A stretch of 22,785 nucleotides of DNA, taken from a virus. The translations under genes and the position numbers were made by a program. The DNA is taken from IMG/VR virus record IMGVR_UViG_3300046009_000358, positions 1-22,785 of that record, one strand, 5' to 3'. How positions within the stretch are numbered: the first letter of the stretch is position 1; the number at the start of each line of letters is the position of its first letter. Positions 1 to 9,396 of the stretch are shown here, in pieces. The notes below the pieces were generated by a model. The model worked only from the letters and a program-made list of their open reading frames with translations. It was not told where the DNA came from and made no database searches.

Positions 1-654
1 TTTCTCAAGCAACTCACGCTTGACGGTCTCGTAGTCTTGACCCTTTTGACCGCCAACGCCCATCATTGCACCGACAGTAGATGCAGGGAGGGAAGAGGCA
101 ACCTTTGCGGCAGTACTGGCTGATACACCCAGCGAAGCCAATCGAGCGGCGGCGGCAGGCACAGCGGCGGCAGGCATTAACGCAGTACCAAGAACCATTG
201 GAACTATTGAGCCAGCACCCTGCGCAAGGGTCTGTAATGGAGCTTCAGCAAAACCACCAAGGACAGCTTTAACCTCTTCTAGTGTATTGCCTTCAGCTTT
301 CTTTTTAATTTCTTGACGGCGACGAATCTCAGCTTGACGCTCAGGAGACATAGCCTCGCCAGCGGCTTCTTGAAGACCGCTTAAGCCTTTAGAGACAACG
401 TTACCAGCACCAGCTATGTCAGTGAGTGCTTGCGTACCACCACCTACACCTTGACCGAAAGACAGGGCCAAGTCTTTAAGGGAGAAACCAGCGGCTTTCT
501 TTTCTTCTTCTTGATCAACTAACCATTGGTTATTGACTAGATAAGCTTTTTGACCTTTGTCGTTAGAAGCTGTCTTGGTAATTGGCAACCACTGATTGCC
601 AACCAACGCAACTGTTTCACCTGTATTTGGGTTGGTAGCAGTCTGTAGTGCCAT
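1..654 (-). CDS. N-terminus of a large virion (probably internal/ejection) protein, cut by window edge
   Basis: The reading frame is open from the ATG at 654 to the left edge, giving 218 residues without a stop. The N-terminus holds two copies of a short unit, ALVGNQWLPI (residues 16-25) and YLVNNQWLVD (38-47), joined by a polar linker. A Gly/Ala-rich helical stretch with little charge follows (about 60-80 and 135-205), separated by a charged RRRQEIKKK segment. I recall N-terminal NQW-type repeats on very large internal virion proteins of uncultured aquatic phages, some with a lytic transglycosylase further in, but no catalytic domain lies inside this window. The start is two bases after the stop of the 582-aa gene, with only a weak Shine-Dalgarno, which suggests translational coupling. 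Position at the end of the structural region supports an ejection-type role; the function is inferred. Confidence 0.7.
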   Translation of the reverse strand, partial: MALQTATNPNTGETVALVGNQWLPITKTASNDKGQKAYLVNNQWLVDQEEEKKAAGFSLKDLALSFGQGVGGGTQALTDIAGAGNVVSKGLSGLQEAAGEAMSPERQAEIRRRQEIKKKAEGNTLEEVKAVLGGFAEAPLQTLAQGAGSIVPMVLGTALMPAAAVPAAAARLASLGVSASTAAKVASSLPASTVGAMMGVGGQKGQDYETVKRELLEK

Positions 655-656
655 GC

Positions 657-2405
657 TTAGTTCACTCTAAATCCGGGGGGTGGAGGTACTGTACCAGATG
701 CGCTTGTAGCGGGCAATGTATCAATGCCAACACCGCCACCTTGACGTTGCATATATTCTCTAACTTCTTTGTCCCTAGCAGCTTTCATCTCAACGTACTT
801 GGGATTTTTAGGGTTCAAAGACAAGGCTTCAAGCAAACCATACTTCTTGTCAATGTCTGCAATACCTTTTTCAATGTTTTTCCGGCGAGTAACTTCGGCA
901 GATTCCATCTGTCCCGCAGCACCAATTTCTGCGGCTCTTTGCATAGCCTGCTCAAGAGTCATCTTCTTGCTTGGGTCAGCCGCCATCAAAGCTTTGGCAC
1001 GGCTCATCAAGTTGTCGCGGTCTTGAGCGCCAATCTGGGCAGAGCGAATCTGATTTAAACGGTTCTTTTCATTCTCCACAGCTTGTGCGGCAAGTCTCTT
1101 AGCCTCATCATCAGATGAGTTAACAGATTTAGCGGCATCAAATGCTCTCTTGAAGATTTCATCACGCTCTTTGGAAGTGAGGTCAAACATGCCCTTTTTC
1201 TCGGCATACTGAGCTTCAGACTTCTTACCGCCCAACTCAAGGATCTTGTCCATGAGAGCGTTCTCTTGCTCTTCAAGAGCCAAGCGTTTCTTTTTCTGCA
1301 ACGCACCGCCTCTAGAGCCTGCGTCATACCAAGTCTTACCGCCTGCTTCGGCAATGTTGTCAAGGTAATCCATCAAGCCTTCAAAGCCGGACTTGGGCGC
1401 TCTTTGTTGTGCTATTTTTTGTTTACGAGCCTCAAGCTCTGAGGTGGTCTTGTCATAGATAGACAGATCACGGTCACCAACTTCTTTCTTATAACGCTCA
1501 CGCAGTTCCTGAGCTTTTGCTTCAGGATCTTGGTTCATCATGTCAGTAAGCTTTTTGTAAGCAGCACTTGTAGAAGGAATACCAGCCAAGCCTTGTAAAG
1601 CACCGGGCATAGGTGCGCTATCAGCGTTTACACGAGTCTGTGTTTGTGCAGCAGGTCTTTCCCGTGGTGGTGGGGGTGTGCCGGGTTGTGACCTAGACGC
1701 TGCATCTGCGGCGTTAAGTTGACTGCGAATAGACGCAGTGGGAAGTTGTTGGGCAGGCAAAGAAACAGGCGTTCCTGATACTTGAGGTTTTTCTTTCTTA
1801 ATTCGTTCGGCAACCTCTGGAGCGGCTACCTCTAAGAATCTCATTTTCTCTTCTGCCTCTTGCTCTGCTTTTTTACGTGCAGCTTCTCTGGGGCGGTCTG
1901 CCAATATGTCAAATGTTTCCGATGAATCACCAGCATCGCTTAAGCTACCGGAGACCAATCCTTTGCTTTGGAAGTGCTGAACCCTGCCACCATCATCAAA
2001 CCCAATAATGCCACCCTCTGCATAGCCTCCGCCTACGTTAGTCTCCAGCATATCAAGACCTTGTGGTTGCTCTTCAGGCTGTGGTGTGCCTACAGGCAAA
2101 GTTGGAGGCTTTTGCTGTAAACGCTGTTGCTCACGAGCCATCTGCATCAAACGAGCTTGAATAGCTTGTTGTGCTTGGGCTTGCGTAGCTTGCGCTACAG
2201 TCGGCATGTTTGTAGGAATTTGCAAAGCTTGATCAATTCCGACAGAATTCTTGCCTTGGGCAATGTCGTTTAAAGCCATCAACTGACGCAGATCTTTGGG
2301 GATCCCGCCGTTCTGTTTTTTGTCTTGGTCTACTTTACGTGCCAACGGCGCAGGGTTGCCCTGATACGTAGAAGCAATCTGATTAACGGTTGGTTGTGTA
2401 AACAT
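657..2405 (-). CDS. Helical virion protein, candidate internal/ejection protein
   Basis: A protein of 582 residues with no membrane segment or signal peptide. Residues 70-100 are a Gln-rich helix. Residues 128-146 hold YAEGG followed by GGRVQHFQ, a motif shared with the next upstream gene. Residues 225-265 are Pro-rich. From about residue 330 to 560 it is almost entirely charged helix rich in Lys, Glu, Arg and Ala with likely coiled coils, and the tail is Pro-rich (PPPPGF). This layout (disordered front, long charged helix) fits ejection or internal core proteins of short-tailed phages, but I see no family-defining motif. AAGGA lies seven bases before the ATG. It sits between the 774-aa protein and the large left-edge protein in the same transcript. 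The function is inferred from composition and context. Confidence 0.8.
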   Translation of the reverse strand: MFTQPTVNQIASTYQGNPAPLARKVDQDKKQNGGIPKDLRQLMALNDIAQGKNSVGIDQALQIPTNMPTVAQATQAQAQQAIQARLMQMAREQQRLQQKPPTLPVGTPQPEEQPQGLDMLETNVGGGYAEGGIIGFDDGGRVQHFQSKGLVSGSLSDAGDSSETFDILADRPREAARKKAEQEAEEKMRFLEVAAPEVAERIKKEKPQVSGTPVSLPAQQLPTASIRSQLNAADAASRSQPGTPPPPRERPAAQTQTRVNADSAPMPGALQGLAGIPSTSAAYKKLTDMMNQDPEAKAQELRERYKKEVGDRDLSIYDKTTSELEARKQKIAQQRAPKSGFEGLMDYLDNIAEAGGKTWYDAGSRGGALQKKKRLALEEQENALMDKILELGGKKSEAQYAEKKGMFDLTSKERDEIFKRAFDAAKSVNSSDDEAKRLAAQAVENEKNRLNQIRSAQIGAQDRDNLMSRAKALMAADPSKKMTLEQAMQRAAEIGAAGQMESAEVTRRKNIEKGIADIDKKYGLLEALSLNPKNPKYVEMKAARDKEVREYMQRQGGGVGIDTLPATSASGTVPPPPGFRVN

Positions 2406-2415
2406 TTAGATGTCC

Positions 2416-4740
2416 TTAAGCGGGAACTTTAATACCAAGTGCTGCCAACAATTCGTTGACCGTTTTTGCACCTTTAGAGGCTGCGACAATTGCGCTCTCT
2501 GAGCCTGTGTTATACGCTTGAGAAGCCAATGGTAGACCTTGCAATAAAGACTGTTGGAACTGAACCATCTTATAAGGGTTTGCCCTAGCTTCTTCAAACT
2601 GCGCTCTATCGGCTGCGATGCCTTCAGATTCAATGCCACGTTGTGCTGTACCGGCGGCAAGTTGTTGAGCCAAGTTTGCCAAACCAACTTGATTCTGTTG
2701 CACACCTAAACCACCCTGAGTGGTGGCGGCTTCTAAGCCTGTTTTTAAACCTTGAAGCCCATAACCTGCGCCGTATTGATTTTCTTGCATCTTGCGATTT
2801 TGGTCGGCATTAAATTGCGCAAGAGCATTTTGGTATGCCGTATCGTAGCCTTTGCCTGTGATGCCTGCCTGAATATCAGCCAAATTACGCTGGGTTTCCG
2901 TATTCATAATTGCTTGACGGCCACCACCATAAGCACCTGCGGCAGTCATCTTGCCTGCGTTTTGAGTTTGTGTAATTTCCGATTGACGACGAGCCGCTTC
3001 CAACTGTGGAGTCAGTATCTTGTCAAGATACGGATTCATGTAGTTTGTAAGCTGCGATGAATCAAACGATGATGTCGTTGGTTTATAAGCAGCTAAATCT
3101 TTAGCTTTTGTGGCAATACTACCAGCGGTGGTAGCCGCATTGCCAATACTTGCTGGGGTAGATAAGCTGCTTGCATTGGTAAACGCAGATGAAAGGAGAG
3201 GACTTGTGCCCGCAGTCAAATCACCGGTATATGCCTGATAAGGCATGTTAGCCAAAGCTTGGCCTTGACCAAGCATGTTGGTTACATACGGGCCTGCCCA
3301 ATTAGAAAGGTTGGACTCTGTACCTGTATAACCTGCGTTTAAAAGAGAGGAAGTGGTAGGGCCACCTGTTTGAAAATGCTTAACCCTGCCGCCTTTGGCG
3401 TATTTAGATGCGGCCAGACCACCACCCATAAATTCATCAGGATTGATTTTCTTGCCTTGTTTTTTTGTACCTGTACGTGCCATACGAATTTTGTCCATCA
3501 TTTGGTAAAGCTTTTTGGCTCCGGCATTAGAGTTACCGTTACCCATGTGAGACACAACATCCGCAGGAATAACAAATTCACCGTGACTTAAAGCTGCCGG
3601 TTGGTTTTTGCCAATCCGCGCAGGAATTTTATCTGCCATGCCGTCTGTACCGCCTTGGAGATAACGGCCTTGAGCTATGCCACCTGCGGCCAAACCGACC
3701 TTCTGTCCTTGGCTGTCAACAACGCTGCCATCACGAGTTCTAAATATTCCACCGCCTATATGGACTTCTCCGGGAAGAATAGGAGTAGAGCCAACTACTT
3801 GCCGTTTAGCGGCGGCTTCCCCTGTATCGGCGGCGACTGTTTGAGTAGTAGCGGCGGTGTTTGTAGAGGCCGTACTAGGAGATGCTGGATAACTGCCCAC
3901 AGGATTATCAATTGTGGTTTGACTTGGCGCTAGACCTGCTGTTTTTTCATAATTAGCAACCCATTCAGGGGTAACGTCCATACCACTTGCATTAGCCACT
4001 GCTTTCACAGCGGCATAACCACCATACTTATTAAAATCTGAAGTGTTAGCCCCGGTAGTAGTGGCTTTGTACATCAAATAATTAGCAATCTGCGGAGTTA
4101 AACCGGTGTTATTTACCGGAGTTGTACTGCCGGGATAAGTTGCTGTTAATGTTGCCGTGTTTACAGGAGGGGCTGTAGTCGTGACATTTGAAGTCAATCC
4201 AACAAGCGCCGCAGCCTTAGCGTCTTCTGCGGCCTTAAGAGCATCTACTTCAGCTTTGGTATTGAAGTATGTAACGTCACCACCGTAGTTAATGCCTTGA
4301 CCGCCAGCACGACGGGGTTTACCGCCAATCATTGCAGGAGGCGCGGTGAGCATGTTGCGGCCAGCATACAGCGTTGGGATGCCGCCTTGGTAGCCTGCGC
4401 CTGAGCCGCCTTTATTACCTTGATTTGCATTAAACCCAGCTACAGCACCGCCAAGCAATGTTGCAACTTTGCGAAAATCTACAGCGCCATTGGTGGTGTA
4501 CAGATTCTTAGCAAACCCAGACAATTTGTCTATTAAGCTTGGATCAACAGAGGCAACATTGTTATAGTTATCTGCGGTAGTGCTGTACAAAATTTCATTA
4601 CCAACAGTCCTGCCGGTATCGTCATAAAGAGGATTGTCGTTTAAACCCATAGTATTGTCTACAGGTAAGCTTGTAACCGGAGTACCGCCACTGAGTGGAT
4701 CGTCTATATCAACGCCATATTCACTGCCATAAATTGACAT
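2416..4740 (-). CDS. Two-part virion protein with GEFVIPADVVS and YMNPYL regions
   Basis: A protein of 774 residues built from two parts. The first (1-460) is Gly/Thr/Ala-rich and contains DGMADKIPA (366-374), GEFVIPADVVS (387-397), a Lys-rich MMDKIRMARTG helix (414-424) and YAKGGRVKHFQTGG (447-460). The second (about 560-774) starts with YMNPYLDKILTPQLEAARRQ (567-586), passes AGAYGGGRQAI (601-611) and ends as a Gln/Ala-rich helix. I recall both regions as recurrent in uncultured aquatic phages, sometimes on separate proteins, with the YMNPYL region next to ejection or tail genes. No catalytic site is visible. AAGGGG lies six bases before the ATG. It is most likely a virion component that travels with the DNA or sits in the tail; the precise job is unknown. 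Confidence 0.8.
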   Translation of the reverse strand: MSIYGSEYGVDIDDPLSGGTPVTSLPVDNTMGLNDNPLYDDTGRTVGNEILYSTTADNYNNVASVDPSLIDKLSGFAKNLYTTNGAVDFRKVATLLGGAVAGFNANQGNKGGSGAGYQGGIPTLYAGRNMLTAPPAMIGGKPRRAGGQGINYGGDVTYFNTKAEVDALKAAEDAKAAALVGLTSNVTTTAPPVNTATLTATYPGSTTPVNNTGLTPQIANYLMYKATTTGANTSDFNKYGGYAAVKAVANASGMDVTPEWVANYEKTAGLAPSQTTIDNPVGSYPASPSTASTNTAATTQTVAADTGEAAAKRQVVGSTPILPGEVHIGGGIFRTRDGSVVDSQGQKVGLAAGGIAQGRYLQGGTDGMADKIPARIGKNQPAALSHGEFVIPADVVSHMGNGNSNAGAKKLYQMMDKIRMARTGTKKQGKKINPDEFMGGGLAASKYAKGGRVKHFQTGGPTTSSLLNAGYTGTESNLSNWAGPYVTNMLGQGQALANMPYQAYTGDLTAGTSPLLSSAFTNASSLSTPASIGNAATTAGSIATKAKDLAAYKPTTSSFDSSQLTNYMNPYLDKILTPQLEAARRQSEITQTQNAGKMTAAGAYGGGRQAIMNTETQRNLADIQAGITGKGYDTAYQNALAQFNADQNRKMQENQYGAGYGLQGLKTGLEAATTQGGLGVQQNQVGLANLAQQLAAGTAQRGIESEGIAADRAQFEEARANPYKMVQFQQSLLQGLPLASQAYNTGSESAIVAASKGAKTVNELLAALGIKVPA

Positions 4741-4742
4741 AA

Positions 4743-7175
4743 TTAACCCCTTAATAATCTTGCAAGAGCATCTATATCAGCAGATGCTAGGTTTTTAGGC
4801 GCTCCAAGCGCCCTCAGTTTGTAAGCAACATCTCCGCCAAACAACTCTTCCATCAATTTTATATTGGCATACGGATCTTGGCTAGGGGCATTTTTTGCCT
4901 CAGAAGCAGGTGTGTCCGTATCGGCAGTTTTCTTGGTTGGGGTTGTCACTTTTGGTGGTGTAACTTTGGGCGGCGTTACTTTAGGCGTTGTAGCCGGTGG
5001 TGTAGTGGTTACCACGTTTGTTGGTGTAGGTACAGTATCAAGAGTTCCTATTGTGCCTATTGGCCTAGGAGCCGTCATAACCAACTCGGGCACTTCTTCA
5101 TTTGGCGTTAATACAGGATCCAAAGCTCCCACAGTGCCGATTGGTCTAGGCGCTGTCATAAGCAACTCCGGCACTCCATCGCCGGTAGTAGTATTTTTAA
5201 TTATGTCTAAAATTTGTTCATCAGAAAACGGGCTGCCCGCCAAATCATCTGCGTTATTGATGCCCATAGACTTTAAAAAACTAGCTATGTAGTCGTCAGA
5301 TTTGTCGCTTGTTGTGGCCGCAATTTGATCTAAGTCGCCTTGAGACTGACGGAACAAAGATATATCGTTAGCAAATTGACCGCTACCTAAAAGTTGGGTT
5401 ATATCTTGTCGTACAAGCCACGCATTTGAGACAGGATCGTAATATGCACCTTCAGGCTTGGTGTAAACCGTCCTACCCGTCACAGGATCAACAGACTCAA
5501 TCTCTTCGTCAGCAGACATTAAACGAGCATCAAAAGGAACATCTACGGTGCTTGCGCGTTTATCGCCTGCAAAGATTGGCATACCGGTTGCCTCAACTCT
5601 GTATGGAGAATTTCCTGCGTCAGACATTGTGTCGGTGCTTGCCGAAGCCAACTGAACCCCCGGTGGCAATTGAAATTCTCCATCTACATCTGTACTTGCA
5701 TCTGCTACTTTCGTGGCTTTGCTTGTGTTTTTCATTGCCTGTTTGCCGTAAGTCAATGCCGCATTAATTGCCTCGCCGGGAGAAAGCTTTCCATCATTTA
5801 AGGTAGACGACACAATGTTGGTAACAAACCTTTTCTCTGTGGCGTTTAAACCATTAAACCCCGGAATCTCTCCAAGGACTGCGTTTGTTGCAGCTCCCAC
5901 GCCTTGGTTTAACAGAAGGTTTTCAATGTTTACTTTGCCTTCGCCAGCAACGTACTGCCCCGCAGTTTTCCCAACAATATCTGCCCCCGTCTTGCCAAAT
6001 ATGTCTTGTACGTCTTTGGCAAAGTTTGCACCTGTCTCGCCAAAAGTATTTGTATCAATGCCGGTGTCAGTCAAGCCTTTAAACGCCTCTTGCCCAAGCT
6101 GAGACAAGATGTAGGACTTGGCAATATCTTTTGGGTCTTTGCCCATAGCTGCGTTTAAAGCAACAGTACCCATAGGGCCAAAATAAGCTGCGCCAATCTG
6201 TGCGACGGCGTTAAGTATGGGGTCGTTGCCCAGCAAGTTAACAAGATCGTTAGAAGAAGCACCTGTTGTGTAAAAGTACGGGTTGCCTTGGTCATCAAAT
6301 TTAACACGATAGGCCGTGTTGCCTTTGCCTGCGTATGTACCAGACCAAGCATTATCTACACCACCGCGCTCACCGTAGTCATTGAGCAAACTTTGACCTG
6401 TGGCTTTATTGCCAATAATTTTTTGTGTGCCTATGGGCGCAACGTAGGCAGTGCTATCACTTCCACTTTCGCCGCCAGAAACAAACTCAGTTTTAACTAA
6501 ACTAGGGTCAACTGACTTGCCATATTGATCTACGTATCCTATTATTTTGCCGGTTAGTTGGGGGTTTCCATACTCGTCTGTACTGCCCTCATTAACATAT
6601 TCAATTTTTGGGGTAACAGCAACATCAACTGTTTTATCCACCAAGCCAACATCCTTAATATCTTTAACTCCGGATGCATACAAGTTTTCAGCCATAGCCT
6701 TAGCATTGGCTTGGGCAGAGCCAAAACCCTCTCCGCTCCACTTAGATGTGAGGTTTTGAGACAAAATCTGTTGAGTTAATTTGTCTACAGTTGCGGTGTC
6801 TAAACTGTAATCTTTGCCACCAAATTGTTTGGTATAAAGGTTTAAAGCATCAAGAGCATCCGCTGAGGCAGGTGGTGTTGCTCCAGCAACAACTGCGGCG
6901 GGTGGTGTTGCTCCAGCAACCACGCTTGGGCCTCCCACTACACCCGCATCAGCGCCTCCAACTACACCAGCAAGAGAGGCGGGTGGGATAAATTTAAAAA
7001 TATCTGCACCGGATACACTTGTATCTTTGGGGGTTGCAGCAGGCGCAGAAACACTTTTATTCTCATAGCCTTGAATAAGCCTTTCCAAATCACTAAGCTC
7101 ATCCGCCTTTTGAGAAGGCGTATCAACCCTTTGATAATTTTGTAATAACTTTTCAAACTCTGTTAGTGCTGCCAT
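4743..7175 (-). CDS. Large virion protein with internal repeats, function unknown
   Basis: A protein of 810 residues. It starts with a charged helix (1-40), then an Ala/Pro linker containing VVAGATPPAA twice (85-104). The middle (about 105-310) looks beta-rich (YGNPQLTGKIIGYVDQYG). Residues 318-480 are Gly/Ala-rich and fairly hydrophobic (AQIGAAYFGPMGTVALNAAMG), followed by a helical KLSPGEAINAAL region. Near the C-terminus a 27-residue unit with PEL(L/V)MTAPRPIGT is repeated in tandem (668-694, 695-721), followed by VTPP-K repeats (733-744) and a short charged helix. The initiator ATG directly abuts a GTTTAAAC palindrome, with TAGG as ribosome site. It lies between the 90-aa gene and the 774-aa gene. 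A tape measure was considered but no long tail genes accompany it. An internal virion or ejection role is inference. Confidence 0.8.
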   Translation of the reverse strand: MAALTEFEKLLQNYQRVDTPSQKADELSDLERLIQGYENKSVSAPAATPKDTSVSGADIFKFIPPASLAGVVGGADAGVVGGPSVVAGATPPAAVVAGATPPASADALDALNLYTKQFGGKDYSLDTATVDKLTQQILSQNLTSKWSGEGFGSAQANAKAMAENLYASGVKDIKDVGLVDKTVDVAVTPKIEYVNEGSTDEYGNPQLTGKIIGYVDQYGKSVDPSLVKTEFVSGGESGSDSTAYVAPIGTQKIIGNKATGQSLLNDYGERGGVDNAWSGTYAGKGNTAYRVKFDDQGNPYFYTTGASSNDLVNLLGNDPILNAVAQIGAAYFGPMGTVALNAAMGKDPKDIAKSYILSQLGQEAFKGLTDTGIDTNTFGETGANFAKDVQDIFGKTGADIVGKTAGQYVAGEGKVNIENLLLNQGVGAATNAVLGEIPGFNGLNATEKRFVTNIVSSTLNDGKLSPGEAINAALTYGKQAMKNTSKATKVADASTDVDGEFQLPPGVQLASASTDTMSDAGNSPYRVEATGMPIFAGDKRASTVDVPFDARLMSADEEIESVDPVTGRTVYTKPEGAYYDPVSNAWLVRQDITQLLGSGQFANDISLFRQSQGDLDQIAATTSDKSDDYIASFLKSMGINNADDLAGSPFSDEQILDIIKNTTTGDGVPELLMTAPRPIGTVGALDPVLTPNEEVPELVMTAPRPIGTIGTLDTVPTPTNVVTTTPPATTPKVTPPKVTPPKVTTPTKKTADTDTPASEAKNAPSQDPYANIKLMEELFGGDVAYKLRALGAPKNLASADIDALARLLRG
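5013..5174 (-). repeat. Tandem 27-codon repeat in the 810-aa virion protein
   Basis: Two adjacent 81-base units (5094-5174 and 5013-5093) each encode VPEL(L/V)MTAPRPIGT followed by an acidic/Thr linker. Only conservative changes separate the two core sequences. Confidence 0.85.
6867..6926 (-). repeat. Tandem 10-codon repeat VVAGATPPAA in the 810-aa virion protein
   Basis: The plus strand shows GGTGGTGTTGCTCCAGCAAC twice, 30 bases apart. It encodes residues 85-104 as two copies of VVAGATPPAA or near it. Confidence 0.75.
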
Positions 7176-7183
7176 GTTTAAAC

Positions 7184-7456
7184 CTATAGAGAAGTCTTAA
7201 TACGCAACATCTGACTTGTGTCTTGAACCCCGTCTTGGGTATCCCTGTACACATCACCCAATCTTAAGTTGGGTAAATCTACTTCTGTTGGTAAGGTATT
7301 AATGTTAATGTTTAACTGTGCAATATTGATAGGCTGAATAGCGTTTAAACGTTGAAAGAACAAATTCAACACATTCAACATCTGGCCCATATAAGCAGCG
7401 TCATACTCTGGCGGTGGAGCCGGTAGGCGAGGTGGAGCTTCTTGCATAAAACTCAT
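7184..7456 (-). CDS. Small conserved phage protein next to the gp10-like gene
   Basis: A protein of 90 residues. A Pro-rich start (MSFMQEAPPRLPAPPPEYD) is followed by a helix (AYMGQMLNVLNLFFQRLNAI) and then beta-type segments ending in LPTEVDLPNLRLGDVYRDT. The ATG overlaps the stop of the upstream gp10-like gene in an ATGA junction, so the two are probably translated together. I recall similar short proteins with a Pro-rich start and an LPTxxDLxNLRxGDVY ending beside the same large neighbour in uncultured marine phages. It may be a partner or cap of that neck/tail protein. No enzyme motif or membrane segment is present. The function is not established. Confidence 0.85.
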   Translation of the reverse strand: MSFMQEAPPRLPAPPPEYDAAYMGQMLNVLNLFFQRLNAIQPINIAQLNININTLPTEVDLPNLRLGDVYRDTQDGVQDTSQMLRIKTSL

Positions 7457-9387
7457 GAGTTACCCCTTCTGCCGTCTTGTTTAATGTCAATACGAGGTGC
7501 ACCCAACTGCCATGTAGTCCCAACTTGGGACGATTCCATCTGGAATATTAACTGCCTACCACGGACACGGATATACACTTGCCCCGTAAATTCCTCAATT
7601 GGAGCGGTGGCAATACGTTGAATTGATGCGTTACTTGTGCCTGCGGTTGAGCGTGGGTCAGTGGCTCCTGAGCCTGAGTTCTCAAACGGGATTAACGTCA
7701 TCGTGCATTGAGGCGTACCACTGTTAGAGCCTCGGAACGTCAAGTCAGGCAGAACACGCCAGATAAAACCAAAGTTATGACCGTCATCAATGTCAAACTC
7801 AGAAGAACTAATCAAAGCCGGAATGGCTGTAGTTGTGGCTGTAGAGTTATCGTCCACACCAAGCTCATGGTTGACCAAGTTATTGATGTACGTGGCCGCC
7901 AAGGGGTAGTTGCGTAAGCCTGAATCAAGCCACGCAGAACGCTCCATAGAACCGTAGTACCAGATGTCTTCTAGGTAATTGTAAATAACGTACCTATCTA
8001 CGGTATTACTACCAGCAGAACAGTAGAACCACCAAGCTTCGTTAAAGCCTTCGTTGGTTCCTGCAAACACTTGCAATGCCTGCGTCAGGTTAATGTCGCT
8101 AAAGATGAACTGACGGAGATCACAGCGCAGGGTCTGAACACGGCCATCGTATTTGTAGAACTTATCAATACCCATCCAATAGACCACGCCGGAAGCCAAA
8201 CAGACTGCGTTCGGGCCAATGATTGAGACATTGTCGCCAAGTAATTGAGAAGCCCAAACTACGGGTGGCCCTACGTATTGAAGCGAATAGATGGCGGAGT
8301 CCGTAAACACCACGATCTCTTGACGCGCTTGAATAGAGGTCACAATCTCAGAGCCGTGCGACAACTGTAAGCTACCTGCTTGGTTTGTCGGGGCAGGAGT
8401 CCAAACAAGAAAGTCTTCTTGATCCGACCAGCGAATCAGCATGGGGTTCAGGGTAGAAGAACTGTAATCATCACAGCCAAAACAGAATACAAAACGGCTT
8501 GCGTCTGATACAAATACAGACAGCACCACAGAAGGTACGTCTGCGTCTGCTCCCATAATGCTAGACACCAAAACTGCACGGGTGTTTAAACCGGTTGTTT
8601 GATCCCAATAATACAAGCCACCACCACGGGGGTTAATCAGCAAGTCTTCACCAAAGTTAGATTGACTCCACAACCGAATAGAAGATGTAGAAGATCCGCC
8701 TGTACCCCACAAGCCAGCACCCCAAGGGCCAGCACCCCAGCCTATAAGCGGGACTGCGTACTCAGGGCCAACGTTAATTTGATAAGCCGCAACAACAGAA
8801 GCACCGCCGCCGGGAGAGCCTGAAATAGCAGTAGCGTTTGGCGTAACTGAAATAACAATCGTATAGGTATTGGCATTAATAACCGTGACTTGAAATTCTT
8901 GATTTAAAACTGCCGCTGTAACGTTGGTTCCGCCACCGCCAATAGTTGTTGCTCCGCTAAAAGTTACAAAATCTCCCGTCACGCAACCATGAGCCGTGTC
9001 TGTAACCGTGACTGTAGTAGATGCCGTTAGCGCAAACGGGTTGTTGTTAATGGTAGGTGCAGGAACTACACGCAAGGGTGTGATGTCGTTATAAGACCCA
9101 CCGGATTCAATGTAAAACTTTAAGTTAGTGCCCACACCTACAAGGTTGGCTCCGGTTAGCGTGACCCAATTCCACAGTGAACGGCATACGCCCTCATAGG
9201 TTTCGTCGGATATGCGAACCCAACCACCAATCTTTTCAGGAGTTCCTGCGCGGAAACGAACTTTTTCAGATTCATACCATCCACCAGCCGCATTTGTGCC
9301 GGAATTTACAGACCCCAAAGCCTCGGATGCGTACCGTGTATTTTCTCGGTTAACTCCCGGACGAAATAGAATCTTTTTTAATGGCAT
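7453..9387 (-). CDS. Neck/tail structural protein, P22 gp10-like (packaged-DNA stabilisation type)
   Basis: A protein of 644 residues. The N-terminus has FRPGVNRENTRY (8-19) and WYESEKVRFRAGTPEKIGGW (37-56), a block I recognise from a large family in short-tailed aquatic phages often likened to P22 gp10 or a tail tubular protein. Residues 112-205 look like an inserted Thr/Val/Gly-rich beta domain, followed by a Trp/Gly loop (GWGAGPWGAGLWGTG, 216-230). The rest shows repeated Trp-rich beta segments that suit a propeller or tail hub. AAAGG lies six bases before the ATG. It follows the holin directly and overlaps the 90-aa gene. I am confident of a virion structural role; the gp10 assignment rests on remembered sequence resemblance. 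Confidence 0.8.
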   Translation of the reverse strand: MPLKKILFRPGVNRENTRYASEALGSVNSGTNAAGGWYESEKVRFRAGTPEKIGGWVRISDETYEGVCRSLWNWVTLTGANLVGVGTNLKFYIESGGSYNDITPLRVVPAPTINNNPFALTASTTVTVTDTAHGCVTGDFVTFSGATTIGGGGTNVTAAVLNQEFQVTVINANTYTIVISVTPNATAISGSPGGGASVVAAYQINVGPEYAVPLIGWGAGPWGAGLWGTGGSSTSSIRLWSQSNFGEDLLINPRGGGLYYWDQTTGLNTRAVLVSSIMGADADVPSVVLSVFVSDASRFVFCFGCDDYSSSTLNPMLIRWSDQEDFLVWTPAPTNQAGSLQLSHGSEIVTSIQARQEIVVFTDSAIYSLQYVGPPVVWASQLLGDNVSIIGPNAVCLASGVVYWMGIDKFYKYDGRVQTLRCDLRQFIFSDINLTQALQVFAGTNEGFNEAWWFYCSAGSNTVDRYVIYNYLEDIWYYGSMERSAWLDSGLRNYPLAATYINNLVNHELGVDDNSTATTTAIPALISSSEFDIDDGHNFGFIWRVLPDLTFRGSNSGTPQCTMTLIPFENSGSGATDPRSTAGTSNASIQRIATAPIEEFTGQVYIRVRGRQLIFQMESSQVGTTWQLGAPRIDIKQDGRRGNS

Positions 9388-9396
9388 TGACGACCT

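Noticed and set aside
4864-5292. Plus-strand open frame with Val/Gly-rich, membrane-like protein
   Set aside because: The apparent hydrophobic repeats come from the antisense of Thr/Pro repeats in the 810-aa protein.
4743-7175. Tape measure protein
   Set aside because: Length alone suggested it, but there is no long coiled coil and no tail tube, chaperone pair or terminator gene nearby. The set of neighbours fits a short tail.
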